A stretch of 64,000 nt of DNA, taken from Telopea speciosissima (Eukaryota; Streptophyta; Magnoliopsida; Proteales; Proteaceae). The translations under genes were made by a program, and so were the position numbers. The notes under the pieces were generated by a model. The model was given only the letters and a program-made list of their open reading frames with translations, searched no databases and was not told where the DNA came from. Shown here one piece after another: positions 1 to 12,541 of this stretch. Each line of letters opens with the position of its first letter. Position 1 is the stretch's first letter. The DNA is taken from assembly GCF_018873765.1 (NCBI RefSeq), contig NC_057925.1, forward strand, positions 11,171,568 through 11,235,567, written 5' to 3'.

Positions 1-722
1 ACATTTTTGCAGTTTTGAGATGCTCCTTACTCATTTTGGCTGAAATATAACACTAATAATTATGCTAAGTAATCCTCTATCCCATATACCCACTCATGTC
101 ATGTCATGTGAAATTCTATACGTCATAAGGAATAAGGACATTCAGTTTTTCATTACGAAAGGGAATGAAATTAGCATCCCACCATTTTTACAATGTCTTT
201 AATTGATAACAAAACTTTTCTACTATGCCTCTTGTTTTCTAAGTAAGTTAGATAAAAGAAGTGATTGAATGACATCTCTAAAGGTCTATTTAGAAATTGA
301 TATCTTTTAATTGTCCATTGTATTATTCAGAAAAATTCTTACAGAGCAAAGAATAAAAGGGTTTTCAAAAATAAGTTAAATGTGACATCATTATGCTATT
401 AAGAATATGTGCCGTTGTCATGCACATTTTTTGAGTACACATGTGAAATTATACTATTATTTTCATTGAAAAAAATGTATAACATTCTAAAAAAAAAATA
501 ATAATAAAGATACAAATTATTTGACTCCTTAAGGGATGTGAATAAAAAAATCCCTTAGATAAATGACAAATTATCTGGGTAGTTGATTGTCTATTTTTGT
601 TGTTTACTTGACACATTAAATTTTGAGGTGATTTTCTTTCACCCACATTGGATGACGTATTCTTTTACTGTGAACCCTGATGCTCATAGAATAAAGGTAA
701 AAGAGTAGAGATCTTTGCATAA
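1..722. other. AT-rich intergenic DNA, no gene seen
   Basis: No reading frame here has coding character. The stretch is AT-rich with A and T runs. It ends at the target duplication of the MITE that begins at 731. Confidence 0.6.
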
Positions 723-730
723 TTTAATCA

Positions 731-870
731 AGGTCAAATATTCTCTGTGCCGGGGGTGTAGGCTGCGTCCAGACACATGAGGGTGATCGAAATGACCATC
801 CTACCCCCCTTGAATGGCAGGCTCATGTGTCTGAACGCAGGCTGCTTTGCGGCACAGAGAACGTCAACCC
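731..870. mobile_element. hAT-type MITE, family A, with perfect 8-bp TSD
   Basis: A 140-bp element flanked by the direct repeat TTTAATCA at 723-730 and 871-878. The ends are inverted repeats sharing TTCTCTGTGCCG, and the inner arms contain related, inversely oriented CAGACACATG and CATGTGTCTG segments. There is no coding capacity. An 8-bp target duplication is the rule for hAT superfamily transposons, so a non-autonomous hAT element is inferred. Related copies lie at 1638, 2300, 42755 and 44525. Confidence 0.8.
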
Positions 871-1637
871 TTTAATCAATAGAGAAGTAATAATGAACCT
901 AGATTTGTGAGTTTTTCTTCCGTGGTAGAAGAAAAACTCTCCTTAAATTTTATGCACTTTCCATGTTCATTTGAGGTTAAAACTTACCATTAAGATAGAT
1001 ATAAACAGGGATATCCATCCATGAATTGGTATGATAGGCTCAAAAAAACAAAAAACAAAACAAAACAAAACTTGACATGTGAATTCCAAAAATATTGACC
1101 CCACCTTTTCAATCACTTTTAGAGCATATACAAATGCAAAGGAGAGGGCGTAAGTTTTATTTTTTATTTTTAAAAAAAAAATCGACATTATTAGTATTGG
1201 ATCGATCGATTTGTATCAGTATCGATCTGTATCAATACCGTTCATATGAACCAAAAGTAAAGATTAAAAAAATATAATTATTTGAAGAATACAAAGGTAA
1301 ATCTGTCTGATCCAAACCAATAGAGAATGGATCATCTGCATGTACCGATAGGTGAATGTACATCTCAAAGTCAATCATATTTTAATTTTGTTTCCATAAA
1401 AACCCCTCCTCCCCCTTGTAAATGACAAAAATAGGACCGGTGGTTGGCTCTCACATACACGTTCACCTGTTGGTACGTGCAGAGGAACCAAACTCAACCA
1501 ATACGTATTGATCCAAATCAATATCAGATTAGTATCAGCTGAGAAGCCCAAGACTGATACTGATTATTAAAAACTTTCGCTACATTACCACATGCACAAA
1601 ATGGTTCTTTAAAAATAATAATAATAAATAAAGAAAG

Positions 1638-1781
1638 GGGCGCTATTCTCTGTGCCGCAGTGCAAACTGCACCTAAGCACATGGGGGTGGGCGCAATGAC
1701 CACCCTATCCCCTGAGTGGCAGACGATGTGCCTCGACAGAGCCTGTGTTACGGTACAAAGAACATTCTCCCATACATAAAT
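1638..1781. mobile_element. MITE, family A, degenerate copy
   Basis: The left end contains TTCTCTGTGCCGCAG, and the right end reads back as an imperfect inverted copy (GGGAGAATGTTCTTTGTACC on the other strand). The middle has the family's GGGGTGGG and CAATGACCACCC segments. A clean target duplication is not visible, because AT-rich simple sequence surrounds both ends. Confidence 0.65.
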
Positions 1782-2198
1782 AAATAAATAAAACCAAGGT
1801 GTATTCCTCGCTTCCTTTCCATTGCCCTTTATCTTTTCTGACCTTTTCATCTTTCTTGTCTTTTTCAAACACTAAGTCCAATTAAGAAAAGAAAGTTATA
1901 TTCCTAGCGGATCTTATAGTCTATCCATGCCGATAAGGTTTTGATACCATGGATTTGACTCTCAGTCTTGAACGTGTCTCTTACAAAGATTTTGTTGGAT
2001 CTTTTCTTACATAAGAATGGATTCTTCGTGATCTTGTCTTAAAGGACATTTCAACACCGAAACCAACATCTTTTCCTTACACCTTCTTCCTCTCTCTCTC
2101 TCCCCTTTGGTCATCAGGTTTTGTTTCACTTTGACTTATTTTTTAAATATCCTACCAAAAACAAAAAAATAAAAAAAGATTTTTTTTAAATAATCTAT

Positions 2199-2240
2199 TG
2201 TGAGATAGCGAGATAGCGAGATAGCGAGATAGCGAGATAT
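2199..2240. repeat. Short tandem repeat, unit GAGATAGC
   Basis: About five near-perfect head-to-tail copies of an 8-bp unit. This is a simple microsatellite with no visible role. Confidence 0.85.
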
Positions 2241-2299
2241 CTTGGGAATAATTCGATACCTAAATTTTATTATTATTTTTTATGATAAACAATTTTAGA

Positions 2300-2460
2300 G
2301 TCAATGCTTTTTATGCCACAGTTCAGACTGCGTTCAAACACATGGAGGCAGCATTTCCATCATTTATGGGGGGTGGGGCACTCATTTTGTCCATCACAAT
2401 GTATTTTGTATTTGGGCGCAGTCTGTACCTTGAGAATATTTTCCCACAATTTTATTACTC
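2300..2460. mobile_element. MITE, family A, decayed copy
   Basis: Inverted ends resemble the family at 731 and 1638: TTCAGACTGCGTTCAAACAC on the left and GGGCGCAGTCTGTACC on the right, with GGGGTGGGGCA in the middle. Short frames across it are accidental. Confidence 0.5.
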
Positions 2461-2755
2461 TTTTACCATTGGTTTTGTGCAAGGGAAACTAAAATAAAGG
2501 AAAATGAAAATTTTAAATCTTTTTTTTTATTTTAATTATTACGTATTTCCCCCAATTTCCTCCGATCTGGAGATCATTTTTAGATGAAGAAACTATTAAG
2601 AAATTGTTGCAGGCGAAGATGGATTCTACCATTGCCTTGGTAATCCAAGGACTTTTAAAAAATGAAAATTGCAATGGAAGAAAAAGATGAAGATAGAAAG
2701 ATATTGATATTGATTTAGAAAAAAAAAAAAAAAAAACAAAAAAAAATGGTAGATC

Positions 2756-2998
2756 AACATTCCATTTTTGGCTTGCTGATGTTGATAACATGATGCTAAT
2801 GACCTGCTGATATTGAACATGATGTCCAGTGTTTCAAACCTACTAATGTTGATAACATGATGCCTCTGGCCTACAGATGTTGGTAGATCACATGGTTGCC
2901 TTGGCCTACTGATGCTATAATATGATGTCTTTGTTTCTGGCCTGCAGATGTCAATATGATGTCAAGTAGCCTGCTGATGTTAAGAACATGATGCCTCT
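2756..2998. repeat. Diverged minisatellite, unit about 45 bp
   Basis: Five or six diverged copies of a unit built on GCCTGCTGATGTTGATAACA followed by TGATGTC or TGATGCC. It may be part of a retroelement non-coding region, but no ends were found. It does not encode a plausible protein. Confidence 0.7.
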
Positions 2999-3254
2999 TT
3001 GAAATGTTCAATCCCCCTCAAGTAAAAGATGAAAATCTTATATATAGATTAAACTTGCATAGTATTGAGTTGTGGGTAGTTCCAACAATTTCTACTTTTC
3101 ATTTTGAATTTGAATTTGAACTCTTTAAGTGGTTACATAACTGTTCATAACCTCTTACACCACCTTCCCACTTTGTTGTGTTTTTTTTCAAATTCAAAGG
3201 AATCCATTTCATGGCATACCAAGTAGTTTCACAACTACCCACTTCTTTGAGAGT

Positions 3255-3450
3255 TGGTTGTAACCACCCTGTTGACCGTTTACCGGTCACTAACCGTTCG
3301 TCAGTCGCTGACCGTTTATTGATCATTAACCGTTTTTGGTCATTGACCGTTTCTGATTGAACTGACCGTTTGCGGTCATTGACCATTTTTGGTCAGACCG
3401 TTTCTGACTGTTTTCAGTCACTGACCGTTTTTCAATCACTTACTAACAAT
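3255..3450. repeat. Minisatellite of GACCGTTT / GGTCATT units
   Basis: GACCGTTT recurs about ten times at intervals near 20 bp, alternating with its rough inverse GGTCA or CGGTC, so the array is both tandem and locally palindromic. It lies about 260 bp from the array at 2756, and both may come from one unrecognised element. Confidence 0.75.
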
Positions 3451-3629
3451 TCAGTCTTGACATAAATAGATTTCGATCTATTTGTCTATTGACCGAAATA
3501 GACCGAAAATAGGGTGTAGACATTACATATTTGTTCATAAAAATCCACTTTACTTTGCATTTAAATCTCTTGGATTTGAAAAATAAAATAAATAGATAAA
3601 TATCATGTGCACGGCCAAATAATAAATGC

Positions 3630-3760
3630 TATGTGTACGGCCGTGCAAGATGCACGGTCAAGCACAAAATCGTTGGATGAGTACGACTGTGTGCAATACA
3701 TGATCGTTCAACCTCATCCAACGAAGTTTGTGTACCATGCACGGTCGTGCACAAAACTTC
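3630..3760. repeat. Imperfect palindrome (MITE-like hairpin)
   Basis: Two arms around 3632-3683 and 3710-3756 are inverted relatives, sharing CGTTGGATGAG and its inverse CTCATCCAACG plus GTGCACGGCCGTGCA-like ends. It looks like a short TIR element or foldback. No target duplication was identified. Confidence 0.45.
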
Positions 3761-4255
3761 TCTCCAAATAAATATTACATCTAAAAAGCATCATAACTAA
3801 ATATGATACAAAAATTTATGTAGTTTATAAATTTATATTGATTATTGATTACTAACATTTCCTTTTTTGGTTTACAAATCTTTACTTCCTTTCTCTTTAA
3901 TTTTCTTTGCAACCAACTAAAGCTTTTTTTGATAAATCATAATTAAGGTACTTAATAAAAAAATTACGTTTAGGGTATGCAAGAACAAATGGTATTAAAA
4001 AAATGCAAACCTATGATGATGCAATGCCCAAAATGTCCTAAGATTCTACATTTATCAAAAAGATTTTAATTAAAAGGATTCGGTTAACATCACATTTTTA
4101 TAATTTTTTACTATTGATTTAGATCATGGTCATTTATATATAAACCATGGAAAACATCGTGGTACAGTCTGATTTAAGTTCATACCCTCAATAACTTCAA
4201 AAAGATTCTAATTGGAATGATAAGATTCATCTATAATGTTTTAATATTTATAAAA

Positions 4256-4415
4256 GGATAAGGTTCTCTGTGCAAATAGTTAAGGAGAGTGCATCATTAA
4301 GGTGCAACAAAACGGTATCGTATATTGAAGGCCAAAATGGTCATTCATGTAAGGAGGAGAGAGAGATAAAGAGGTGTTAGTGTACCCTGTCCCAACAGCT
4401 TAGAGAACTTTTTCG
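4256..4415. mobile_element. Possible MITE
   Basis: GGTTCTCTGTGC near the left end and GCTTAGAGAACTTTTT near the right end form a weak inverted repeat resembling the TTCTCTGTG ends of family A. The interior differs and no target duplication is visible, so the call is tentative. Confidence 0.3.
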
Positions 4416-5060
4416 CTTTTCGTATATTTAATTTGGATCGTGACTCTTCAATTAGCATTTTAAATCATTACATACAAACTTGATCTAAAATCAGACCATC
4501 ATAAAATTTAAAAAAATCCTAATTAGAATGATACAATTCAACCATTCAGCCATGATGACTCCCAAATCAAGTGAGCAGTAGAGAGGGAAAATAGGAACAT
4601 ACTATCATGGAGCATCGCCATTGGTTGTGCTCTTTAAAAAATCTGATATTTCATCGGATTATTAAAAACATCCAAACATATAATTAAAAATACTAAACTA
4701 ACAATCAATGATGCAAATCAAAGGTCCAAAAATGTCAAAATAGAATTATTAAATATATATTTCTAATTAGAATCTTTTTAAAATTTATGATCGTCTGATC
4801 TTAGACCAGACTATACAATTGTATTTTATCACAATTTAAAATATTAATTAAACGATCATGACCCAAATAAAAATTTTAAAAATATTAATTTTTTTGGTTG
4901 AATCTATTTTTTCTAATTAGAATCTTTTGAAGTCATTAATGGTACGATCTTAAATCAGATTGTACCATGATTTTTGTCATGATTTAAACTACTATATGAA
5001 TTTTCACCAAAAAAAGACTACTATATGAAAATGGTCATTGCCTAAATCCAAATATTTAAA

Positions 5061-5218
5061 AGGGAAAAAGAATGCTACTTGGTCGTATAGCCACTGTGCC
5101 AGCGGCTGGGCTAATGGCAACGCACACATGAGCATCAACTAGTAGGTATGGGATGGTCTTTTTCACATGCCCATGTGAGAGGGCGTAGGGGGCACGACCA
5201 AGTAGCATTCTTTTCCCC
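5061..5218. mobile_element. hAT-type MITE, family B, with perfect 8-bp TSD
   Basis: A 158-bp element bounded by TATTTAAA at 5053-5060 and 5219-5226. The terminal inverted repeats of about 25 bp are nearly perfect: both strands read AAGAATGCTACTTGGTCGT close to the end. It is non-coding. The 8-bp duplication supports a non-autonomous hAT element. A diverged relative lies at 24299. Confidence 0.85.
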
Positions 5219-5226
5219 TATTTAAA

Positions 5227-8200
5227 TTTATAAGAATTAGAAGTTGTAATATATCCTTCTAATTGAAATCTTTTTATGGGTATAGGAACTTATGACATAT
5301 TGATCGTTTCATTATATGTTTACACCTCCTTAACATAATTCATGTTTGGGTACCTTAGACTTAGCTTTATTACGCTAGGTATCTTAAACATATTTTCCTT
5401 AAACATTGGGTTCTTCATGTGTAATTTATTTTTTTGGGTGGAGATCATCAATTTCGATATACTAAAAGAGCATGACTTGTCCTTATCATAAATGGGCTAG
5501 TGAATCTCTATATTATAATAATAATTTAAAAGATACAAGGGCTTGTGACATTTAAAGCAAGACCAACTATGTAGATTAGTGTGAGACCGAATTAGGATGG
5601 GTCTCCTTGATACAATTTTAACCCGAAATGACCAAAGGAAGTGGCTCAATATTGAATATCCAAATTCATTTCTTTCTCATGGTTATTCATAATTTTCCTT
5701 GGACTGAGTTTTCCTTAAGCAACAGTGAAGAAGGAATTCCTTCATCGATGGCCATCATTACGCTAGGATAGGTACCTAGGAATATTGAAGGGTATTTTAA
5801 ACCTCTAACAAACGGAGTTATGCCTTAAGTCACAGTGAAGGAAGAGGAAGAATTCCTTCACCGATGGCTATCATTATGCTATGATAGGTAATTGAGAATA
5901 GTGACGAATATTATAAACCTCCAACAAATAAGAGAGTAATGTTTATAGTAGATTTATGGGTGAATCTTTCACCATGGTGAAGAAAAACTTTCCCCATTTT
6001 TACAAACTTAATTTTATTTGAGCAATAGGCCTAAAGGGTATCTCTAGATTGACATCAAACTCCGTCACCTGGAAAGGTTGTCACCTGGAAAGGTGATGTG
6101 TCAATGGTAAATCTGAAAATAGTCTAAACTTACCACATGTTATTTTTTGTTTACTATAACAATATGTTAAATTTCAAGAGTAGATTTAATCCTATACCCT
6201 TTCATGATTTGCATGTTCTTTTATGCATGGGATTTTCTTCCTAAAACGTCATAAGGTATTAAATAATTTGTAACTTTACTTTTTTTGCTCCTTTAATATG
6301 ATACACATTTTTTTAATGAGGGTAGTAGTATTATTTCACATGTATACTTGAAAAATATGAATGACAATGACACCTTTGGATAATTACTTGTTTTTTATGA
6401 GAACACCTTTTGATAATGACACAATGATATGTCACATTCAAATTATTTATGAAAACCCTTTTATACCTTTATCTTAAAGATTTTTTATGAATATGACAGG
6501 GTAATTAAAAGAAGGGAAAAAAATCTCTATCCTGGAGTATGGCCTACGCTAGCATTCCCATGAGTGTATCTCTCTCCTCCCCATGTGAATGTGTCAAGTT
6601 CTACATACACCTATAGTGGTGTCATTCAAACACTCCCTTTATGTATAGATAAGTTTCGTTTTTTCGTTGAATTATTAAAACTTTATTTTCTATTTCAACA
6701 ATCAAAGTGTAAACCTGTTAAACTAAAAAACTTCTCCACAAACTTTAGCATTTTCTTGGGAATATGCTAAGTCAAGGTTCTTGGATGACAACTCGTATCC
6801 TAGTTGGTCTCTCCAATTAACAACTTAAGTTTTTGGATTGGATAATTCAATATTCCTAGGCATGCTGCAAATATGACCCCATTTTTGCACTTAAAGTTTT
6901 GTTGATTTAGTTCAAGTTGGATGGGGGACACTAAGAAAATAAATAAAAGATGACTTTGTTTTTGATATTTTTTAATTAGTGGATAGGAAGATACTTTGAA
7001 TCAGGATCATGAGAAATTACTTCTTAATCATTTCTACACTTCAAGCTCTATTGAAATTCCATTTATGTAATTCCAACTTACAATATCTTTATTACTGGTC
7101 TTTTGTGTACCTTGGTGTTCTTAACCGTCCACTCTTCTATGTTTGATCCTTGATATAGTAATACATGCAATATTAAAAACTCTATACATTTGATCTTTTC
7201 CACCCTTGATCAACGATTAACTGAGCAACTTACCCTGAAATAAAGACGCTTATAAATTGAAAATGAAGTTTCATAAGAATGTTACTTCATTGTAATAGAA
7301 TCTTGTGGTATTTTAATTTTTTTTTTTAAATATTTGAGTCATTTTACCTGCCCGGTCCATTTTCCCAAGTTCTTCTAATGGGTTCTCATGACCCAAATCA
7401 GCCAATCCACCCGTTCGTATTCCCGATATTCTATTATAAAAAAACAAAACAAAACAAAACAAAAAAAAGAAGAAAAAAAACCCCAACAAATGGGCCAGGT
7501 AAGGTTTAACATTCAACTTGGGCCTTATCAGTTTGCTCAAACCCAACAAATTTCAGCCTAAGTACCAGATTAGGGTGTGTCTTCAACTCGATTGATGGAT
7601 AGGTGATACCTTTTGTGGGACCATTAAGTTGCAGATAATTATGAACCAGTTTGAATGGAGTTGCTAGTGTTGTGATTTTGGAAGGGAGTATGTCACTACA
7701 TGATGAATAAACGTCATGATCCACATTAATAGTTTAAAATGTTCATACAAGGAATTATGATAGTATTAATATTAAGAGATTGAGTTATTTATATTGCAAT
7801 ATGATGTTTAAATTCAGAATTATGTTGAGATTACTATGGTTATATGGTTTAAGTGGAAGATTGTAAGAATTAATTTTATTTAATTAATTAAATATCCCAC
7901 ATGACCAATTACTTGTTGGCCAAGTACATCTCAATATATACTTGGATTTGTATTAGTAAACACAATCCTTATTAAGGGGATGGAGTCCTTCACACCTTGA
8001 TGGGAGGATGCATTGAGATCTATACAAAGGACTCTACGTCCTCCCTCTGTCTATGTACGTTGTATTTACATGTCATACATGTGAATGTACATATATGATA
8101 TACATTAATCTATCCAAATATGTTGTATAATGGACGGCTATGATCTTACTCTGATCATTGGCTTTTATAATAGAGTAATTATATATATTGTAAGCCATTG

Positions 8201-10865
8201 AATGAGAATCAAATTTGAATAATATTATTATTTGTATATGAAGAGTTTTGTAAGTCGTATATCTTTTAAAGATGCATCTCATTGCTATTTATATGTAACT
8301 TTCTAGACAAAATTATCTCTTCAAGACATAGTCATGTCTCTACAAGACAAAGAGACATGTGTTGTGTTCATTAAAAACCATATATATCATCCGTTGTAGC
8401 CTCATAAATATCCTTTTGGGATTTCTTCTCCTTGTTCTTCTTTTTTAAAACCACTCTCATTACTTTGTCTTTTTGGGAGCTGTCAGTCGCATTGGAAAAC
8501 TTGTAATATCTATTTTTCAAGTAGGTTTTTCTATGTCATATTTAATTTTAGGTAAGAATAATATTTAAATGTAAATCTGTGATGTTGATAAGAAGTGCAG
8601 TCTTATTTAACACTTGTATGAAGGGCATTGTATTTTGGAAACAACTTTTTCTGAGATCATCTGCGTCATCTTATTCTTACAAGATAATGGGGGAAATCGC
8701 AGTCTTAAATGATGCACCTTGCGCCCTATTTCTTATTTTATTCTGTACTGTTTATAACCATTTCTTCCTATTTTCTCTAAGAATAACATGATCTTGCTTT
8801 CTTTCTAGGGGAGCCTCACCTTATTTTACAAGTACCAAGGGCAAAACAAAGGGGCTTAGTTTTCCTATTCTGTGCATTTTAGGGTGTTTTTCCCAAACTA
8901 TGATATGGTTTTTATTTTATAGACAAGTAGATACTATCGTCCTTTGTTCACATCGCAAGCTACAGTGAAATGAAGCGCTCAAATGATCTCAACAATCGAA
9001 ATTATTACCATATCATCCTTCCATGTGATTGAACGAAGTATAATCTAGAAAAACTCATCAACTCCTCTAACTAGGAAAGCTTTTGCCAAAATAAATATAT
9101 TAAGGTAAAAATGTGATAAGAATGTTTGTATGAATATCTATGGAACCATCACCAAAATTCAGAGAAACATTTTATTTGTAGTGGGAAGGCATGTCTTCCA
9201 TTCTTCCACCATTCTTCCACCATATATACCTTGACCCCTTTCGAACATATTAACCAAAAGAATGGAAATTCAAAGAGGCATGTCTGAGCCATTATTCCAC
9301 TTTTGAGGCTTCTTGGAAGACTAGATTCCTTTGGTTGGCCTTAAAATTTTATTTTCTGTTAGCTCTTCTTTTCTCATTTTATTATTTGAATGTGGAGGCT
9401 CTTGCTCATAATCAATGTGTGTGTCACTAACAAATCTAAATAATAAATGTAACACAAGTGATTCACAAAATTATCTATCATCATTAAATTCACTTAACAT
9501 GTGATCCATAGGTTAGGTAGCTAAACCCAAGTACCTAGTTTTAATTCATTTTGAACAGAAATTAGTTTGATTAGTGAATAATTTATTAAGTTTGGGGGTT
9601 CAAATTGTTATAAAGTTTAAAAGTGTTGTCAGTATAATAAATTTTTATGGTCATTAATCTCACATTTGTTATATATAAATAATAAAATCCTAAATTATTC
9701 AAAGTTTTACCTACCTTCTGCTTTTTAAAAAAATAAAAATGAGAAAGAGAAAGATGCTTATTTATCACAACACCCATTAATAAATTAGTAATGCTTTTGT
9801 GGAGGAACCTTAGCTAGGTGACCTCGTTTTCACCTAATTGCTTCAGCACCATGTACACTCTCAATCTCAACAATCATGTTTTCTCTCTTGTTTGTTGCTT
9901 GATGCTATCTCTCTTGTTTGGTATTTTAGATATATTTATGATTTTATCATTATCTTTTAATTATTAGCTATTGTCATTTGGGTGGGTCCATAGCGAATCT
10001 AAACAGGATTCTTCGGACCTGGGGTCGCATCATAGGATTAATTTTTTAGATGCCATAATTGATTAAAAAAAATGAAGAATTCTTGAATAAATAAGAAATG
10101 CTTGAATAGAGCTTCAACCTAGAAATTCAATAATATAAGTTCAGGGTAACTAAAACTTCACGATAATTGAAAACAATAAATAACAAGGAATAGCATTTAA
10201 GAATTGAGAATTGTAGTTTTCCTATTTGTTTATTATTTTTTAGCCATTAATTCCATTCCCTCTCTATCAAATTTTTTTTTTCCATTCGATTGACTTCATC
10301 TTGCCAAAATAAGCAAAAGTGTCTAATAAGGTCAATCGGACTCGCCAAATCCATTTCGAACTCGTTGACATGCTCGCCAGTTCTCTCTATTAACAAAAAT
10401 AATAAACTCCAGAGACAACTAATCTACATTAAACTTCCATTCATTACATCATCTAACTCTTCATTTGAAAATCAAGAGTTCTAAGGTGATTTTACTTTAA
10501 ATCCTCCTTCAAACACATAAATGCTGAGTGATATGATCAAGCCACTCTCAAAGGTAACCGATTTCTCTTTCCTTCACAAATCCTTGTCGAAATCTTCAAC
10601 TTCTCATGGATTCATCACCTTGCATGGCAGTCTTCCCCCTATCTCTCTTTCTTCTTCTCAAAAGATTTGTTCAGAAAATTCTCAACTAAAAGACAACTAT
10701 TGACTTTAAATACATGGCCCTCGCTAACCCCCACTAAGCCACTAAAATCTAGGTCTCTAATTGGCCCACATGGTTCTCTACATAGACCACACGAGCTCCA
10801 CCCCACTTAAAACACATGTCCCTTTGATAAATTGTCACTATCCATATAGTGCATAGGCTTATATA
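5227..10865. other. Long AT-rich intergenic stretch, no gene seen
   Basis: I found no exon-like frame, RNA gene or convincing element over this 5.6 kb. Reading frames of 60-80 residues are AT-derived and lack family motifs. Parts may be old LTR sequence, but no TG...CA pair with a target duplication was found. Confidence 0.5.
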
Positions 10866-10874
10866 AATAATGTA

Positions 10875-10971
10875 GGGTAAATTACTCCTCCCTCCCCTCG
10901 ATTATGTCCGAATGATAACCCCACTCCTAGGTATTGAGTAATAATCGAGGGGAGGGGGGAGTATTTTACCT
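10875..10971. mobile_element. Mutator-like MITE with perfect 9-bp TSD
   Basis: A 97-bp, almost fully palindromic element. The direct repeat AATAATGTA lies at 10866-10874 and 10972-10980. The left end is GGGTAAATTACTCC, and the right end reads AGGTAAAATACTCC on the other strand; the arms continue through a CCTCCCCTCGATTAT segment. A 9-bp target duplication is the hallmark of Mutator-like transposons, so this non-coding element is assigned there. Its GGGTAAA end is shared with larger TIR elements at 26279 and 33223. Confidence 0.88.
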
Positions 10972-11009
10972 AATAATGTATTAACTTACTCATATGACCA
11001 TAGTGTATA

Positions 11010-11226
11010 AGGGATAGTGCAGTTGGCAAGGGGCGAGCCCTAAGGAAGCTAAAGGTCCTAAGTTCAACTCCACCTCCCCTTTGGGGTCACACCCGCTTGA
11101 GACAAAACTCCTTGGTGAACGTGGGGGCCCTAGTACCTCCCAATTCGTGTGTATTTTGAGATCGTGCACGAGTCCTAGGGAAATTAATCGGCCAAAAGTT
11201 CAAACACCTCCAATTCTTAAAAAAGA
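11010..11226 (+). mobile_element. tRNA-derived SINE
   Basis: The 5' part has an internal RNA polymerase III promoter: box A TAGTGCAGTTGG at 11015-11026 fits TRGYNNARNNGG, and box B AGTTCAACTCC at 11061-11071 fits RGTTCRANNCC. Downstream is a non-tRNA body (CACACCCGCTTGAGAC, then CTAGGGAAATTAATCGG), followed by an A-rich tail near 11219. This matches the general layout of plant tRNA-derived SINEs, which move using LINE proteins. It does not fold as a functional tRNA. No certain target duplication was found. Confidence 0.75.
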
Positions 11227-11229
11227 AAT

Positions 11230-12380
11230 CTATAAATAACAGTCTATACCAAAAATAATGAAATAATATCCCATACTTTATAGCACTTATTTATATCATG
11301 GAGGATACACCAAATGTACAAAATTATCATTATTAATATAATATCATAATATACATAGTTTTGAAAGGAAAATAGTGTGCACATTTTAGTAAAATAAAAA
11401 AAAAAACTAAATAAATAAAAAAGGGGAGAGAGAAGGATCTTGGAGGTATTTTTGATTGTTCATTTAACTTTTTTTTTTTTTAACTCTAGTATGGATTTAA
11501 TAAATCTTTTTGAGAATGTAACTTGTAATTATAAATCTTTTTGTTATTCTAAGAGATCTAGGCAATTAATTTCCCCTTTATTAATTGAATTTGATTTGAA
11601 ATATTGGAAGATTTGATTTTGATTTGTATCATTCACACTTTGAATCTAATTAAAACCAAACCGATTAACACTCTTTAGATTCATTTTTCCCATCAAATCC
11701 AAGAAAGGAATCTTGTGGTCGGTTGTTCGCCTAATGCCAGTGAGCGATACCGTGTTTGTCATTCCTTTAAAATGTCAAAATGTCGGAGTGAGTCCGGTCA
11801 ATGAATTAATGTGGTGGGTATCAATCATAGCCATTGGATAGAGATGAGTTGTACGGATGATCGAAAAGTATAGTATATATATGTGGGCCCATATAATTTT
11901 ACAATATTGTACACCTGTACATTGAGAAAGGTCAATAGCAAGTGTGCCACACGTTAACGGACAGGAGGAAGTCCCACAAGTTTTTTATACGCCTCTGACA
12001 TCTCTCATACACGTACACGTGCTTCGAAGTACTACAGAGTGGGACCCACTTTTCCCATTCTTATCGGAAAATTTTAAAACAATTTTTCCTCACATGGGTC
12101 CCAATTCAACACGTGTTCCTCGTGCAGTAGTACTAAGGGATCCAATCACTTACGTTGTATATGAAATGACTAAACTACCCTCCTAATAATTCCTTTAAGG
12201 CAGCTGATAAATACAAGTAAATGTGGGGGCTTTACGGTCCTTTGATACGCATGGGGATATAGACAGCGTCACTACCTGAGCTGACGTTGGATTTTAGATA
12301 GGATCGAAGGAAATCCAAGATCCCTCGGAGTCACCGGTTACTTACCTCCCTCAGACAAAAGGATGTGACAAAAATAAGTG
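11230..12380. other. Intergenic, nothing assigned
   Basis: AT-rich sequence without recognisable coding exons. Several ACGTG cores occur near 12009-12020 but cannot be linked to a gene. Confidence 0.5.
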
Positions 12381-12383
12381 AAA

Positions 12384-12541
12384 CAGTTTTCTATGCGGGA
12401 GTGTGGTCTATGCCAATACTTCAATGTGTCTATATCTACTATTTAAAACAAAGGGGCAGAGATATCTTTTCACATGAAGAGGAGAGAGATAGACTCAAGA
12501 GAGTGCTAAGACCACACTCTCAGACAAAGATCTTTTTTCCA
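12384..12541. mobile_element. Probable MITE
   Basis: An inverted pair, GGGAGTGTGGTCTATGCC near the left and AAGACCACACTCTCAGAC near the right, encloses about 100 bp of non-coding sequence containing GAGGAGAGAGATAGA. The sequence around 6530 has a similar GGAGTATGGCCTACGC segment, suggesting a family. Exact ends and a target duplication were not resolved. Confidence 0.45.

Noticed and set aside
1524..1868. Minus-strand frame of 114 codons
   Set aside because: It spans a MITE copy and AT-rich flanks; no coding character.
3255..3450. CRISPR-like spaced repeats
   Set aside because: The GACCGTTT units are diverged and contiguous without unique spacers of constant length, and the DNA is from a plant nucleus.
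11011..11085. Possible tRNA gene
   Set aside because: A and B boxes are present, but the acceptor and anticodon stems do not pair properly and a long SINE body with an A-rich tail follows.
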